DNA of 6,119 bases from Candidatus Pacearchaeota archaeon UBA284 (GTDB taxonomy: Archaea; Nanobdellota; Nanobdellia; Pacearchaeales; UBA284): positions 1-6,119 of the forward strand of contig DAKN01000104.1 of NCBI GenBank assembly GCA_002499185.1, read 5' to 3'. Numbering within the stretch: position 1 is the first letter of the stretch; each line of letters opens with the position of its first letter. Below the pieces are notes generated by a model. It was given only the letters and a program-made list of their open reading frames with translations. It was not told the DNA's origin and did not search any database. Shown here piece by piece: positions 6,088 to 6,119 of this stretch. The position numbers and the translations under genes were made by a program.

Positions 6088-6119
6088 TGAAATACCATCC
6101 CGAAAAACATCATCGCCGA
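6087..6119 (+). CDS. Start of a second IS200-like/RAYT transposase (partial)
   Basis: Only the first 11 codons are in the window: MKYHPEKHHRR. This is very close to the stereotyped N-terminus of one group of IS200-like/REP-associated transposases, which begin MKYxPxxHHRRSIRLxxYDY. The expected HUH motif and catalytic tyrosine would lie beyond the right edge. The ATG shares its A with the TAA stop of the preceding short ORF (TAATG), an arrangement that favours translational re-initiation. It is a different subgroup from the transposase at 117, which has the FDPNAP...LPHW type start. The assignment rests on 11 residues, so it is probable rather than certain. Confidence 0.6.
   Translation, partial: MKYHPEKHHRR

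Overview
The window is a low-GC bacterial segment carrying part of a restriction-modification-like defence cluster. All genes are on the + strand, tightly packed, and interleaved with IS200/REP-associated (RAYT) transposase material. None of the visible starts has a convincing Shine-Dalgarno sequence, and the leaders are A-rich. That style fits Bacteroidota, Ignavibacteria, Cloacimonadota or a related candidate lineage, but no marker gene is present and the assignment is a guess.

Layout. Positions 1-116 hold three palindromic repeats with an exact 27-bp period and a degenerate fourth. Positions 117-1313 encode a chimera: a RAYT-type HUH transposase domain (about residues 1-193), a short junction, and then about 180 residues that resemble the C-terminal end of a large SNF2-type helicase. 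The reading frame stays open upstream through the repeats to the left edge, so the transposase and its repeats may sit in frame inside a helicase gene whose ATPase part lies off-window. Three bases after it, 1317-4904 encodes a 1195-residue Eco57I/TaqI-like N6-adenine methyltransferase with its own target-recognition region. Eight bases further, 4913-5941 encodes a YhcG/DUF1016 PD-(D/E)xK nuclease-family protein. A strong hairpin follows at 5967-5996. Then comes a 26-codon ORF that repeats the last 23 residues of the methyltransferase. Overlapping its stop codon by one base is the start of a second IS200-like transposase that runs off the right edge.

How the parts may work together. Helicase plus large methyltransferase plus YhcG-type nuclease is consistent with a phage-defence or R-M type operon: the methyltransferase marks self DNA, and the helicase and nuclease are candidate effectors. 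This is inferred from gene families and spacing; no defence activity is shown by sequence alone. The most unusual aspects are the apparent in-frame nesting of a RAYT in the helicase, TCCC-loop hairpins of the same design both beside the transposase and inside the methyltransferase, the patchwork base composition of the methyltransferase gene, and the duplicated methyltransferase tail on the far side of the nuclease gene.
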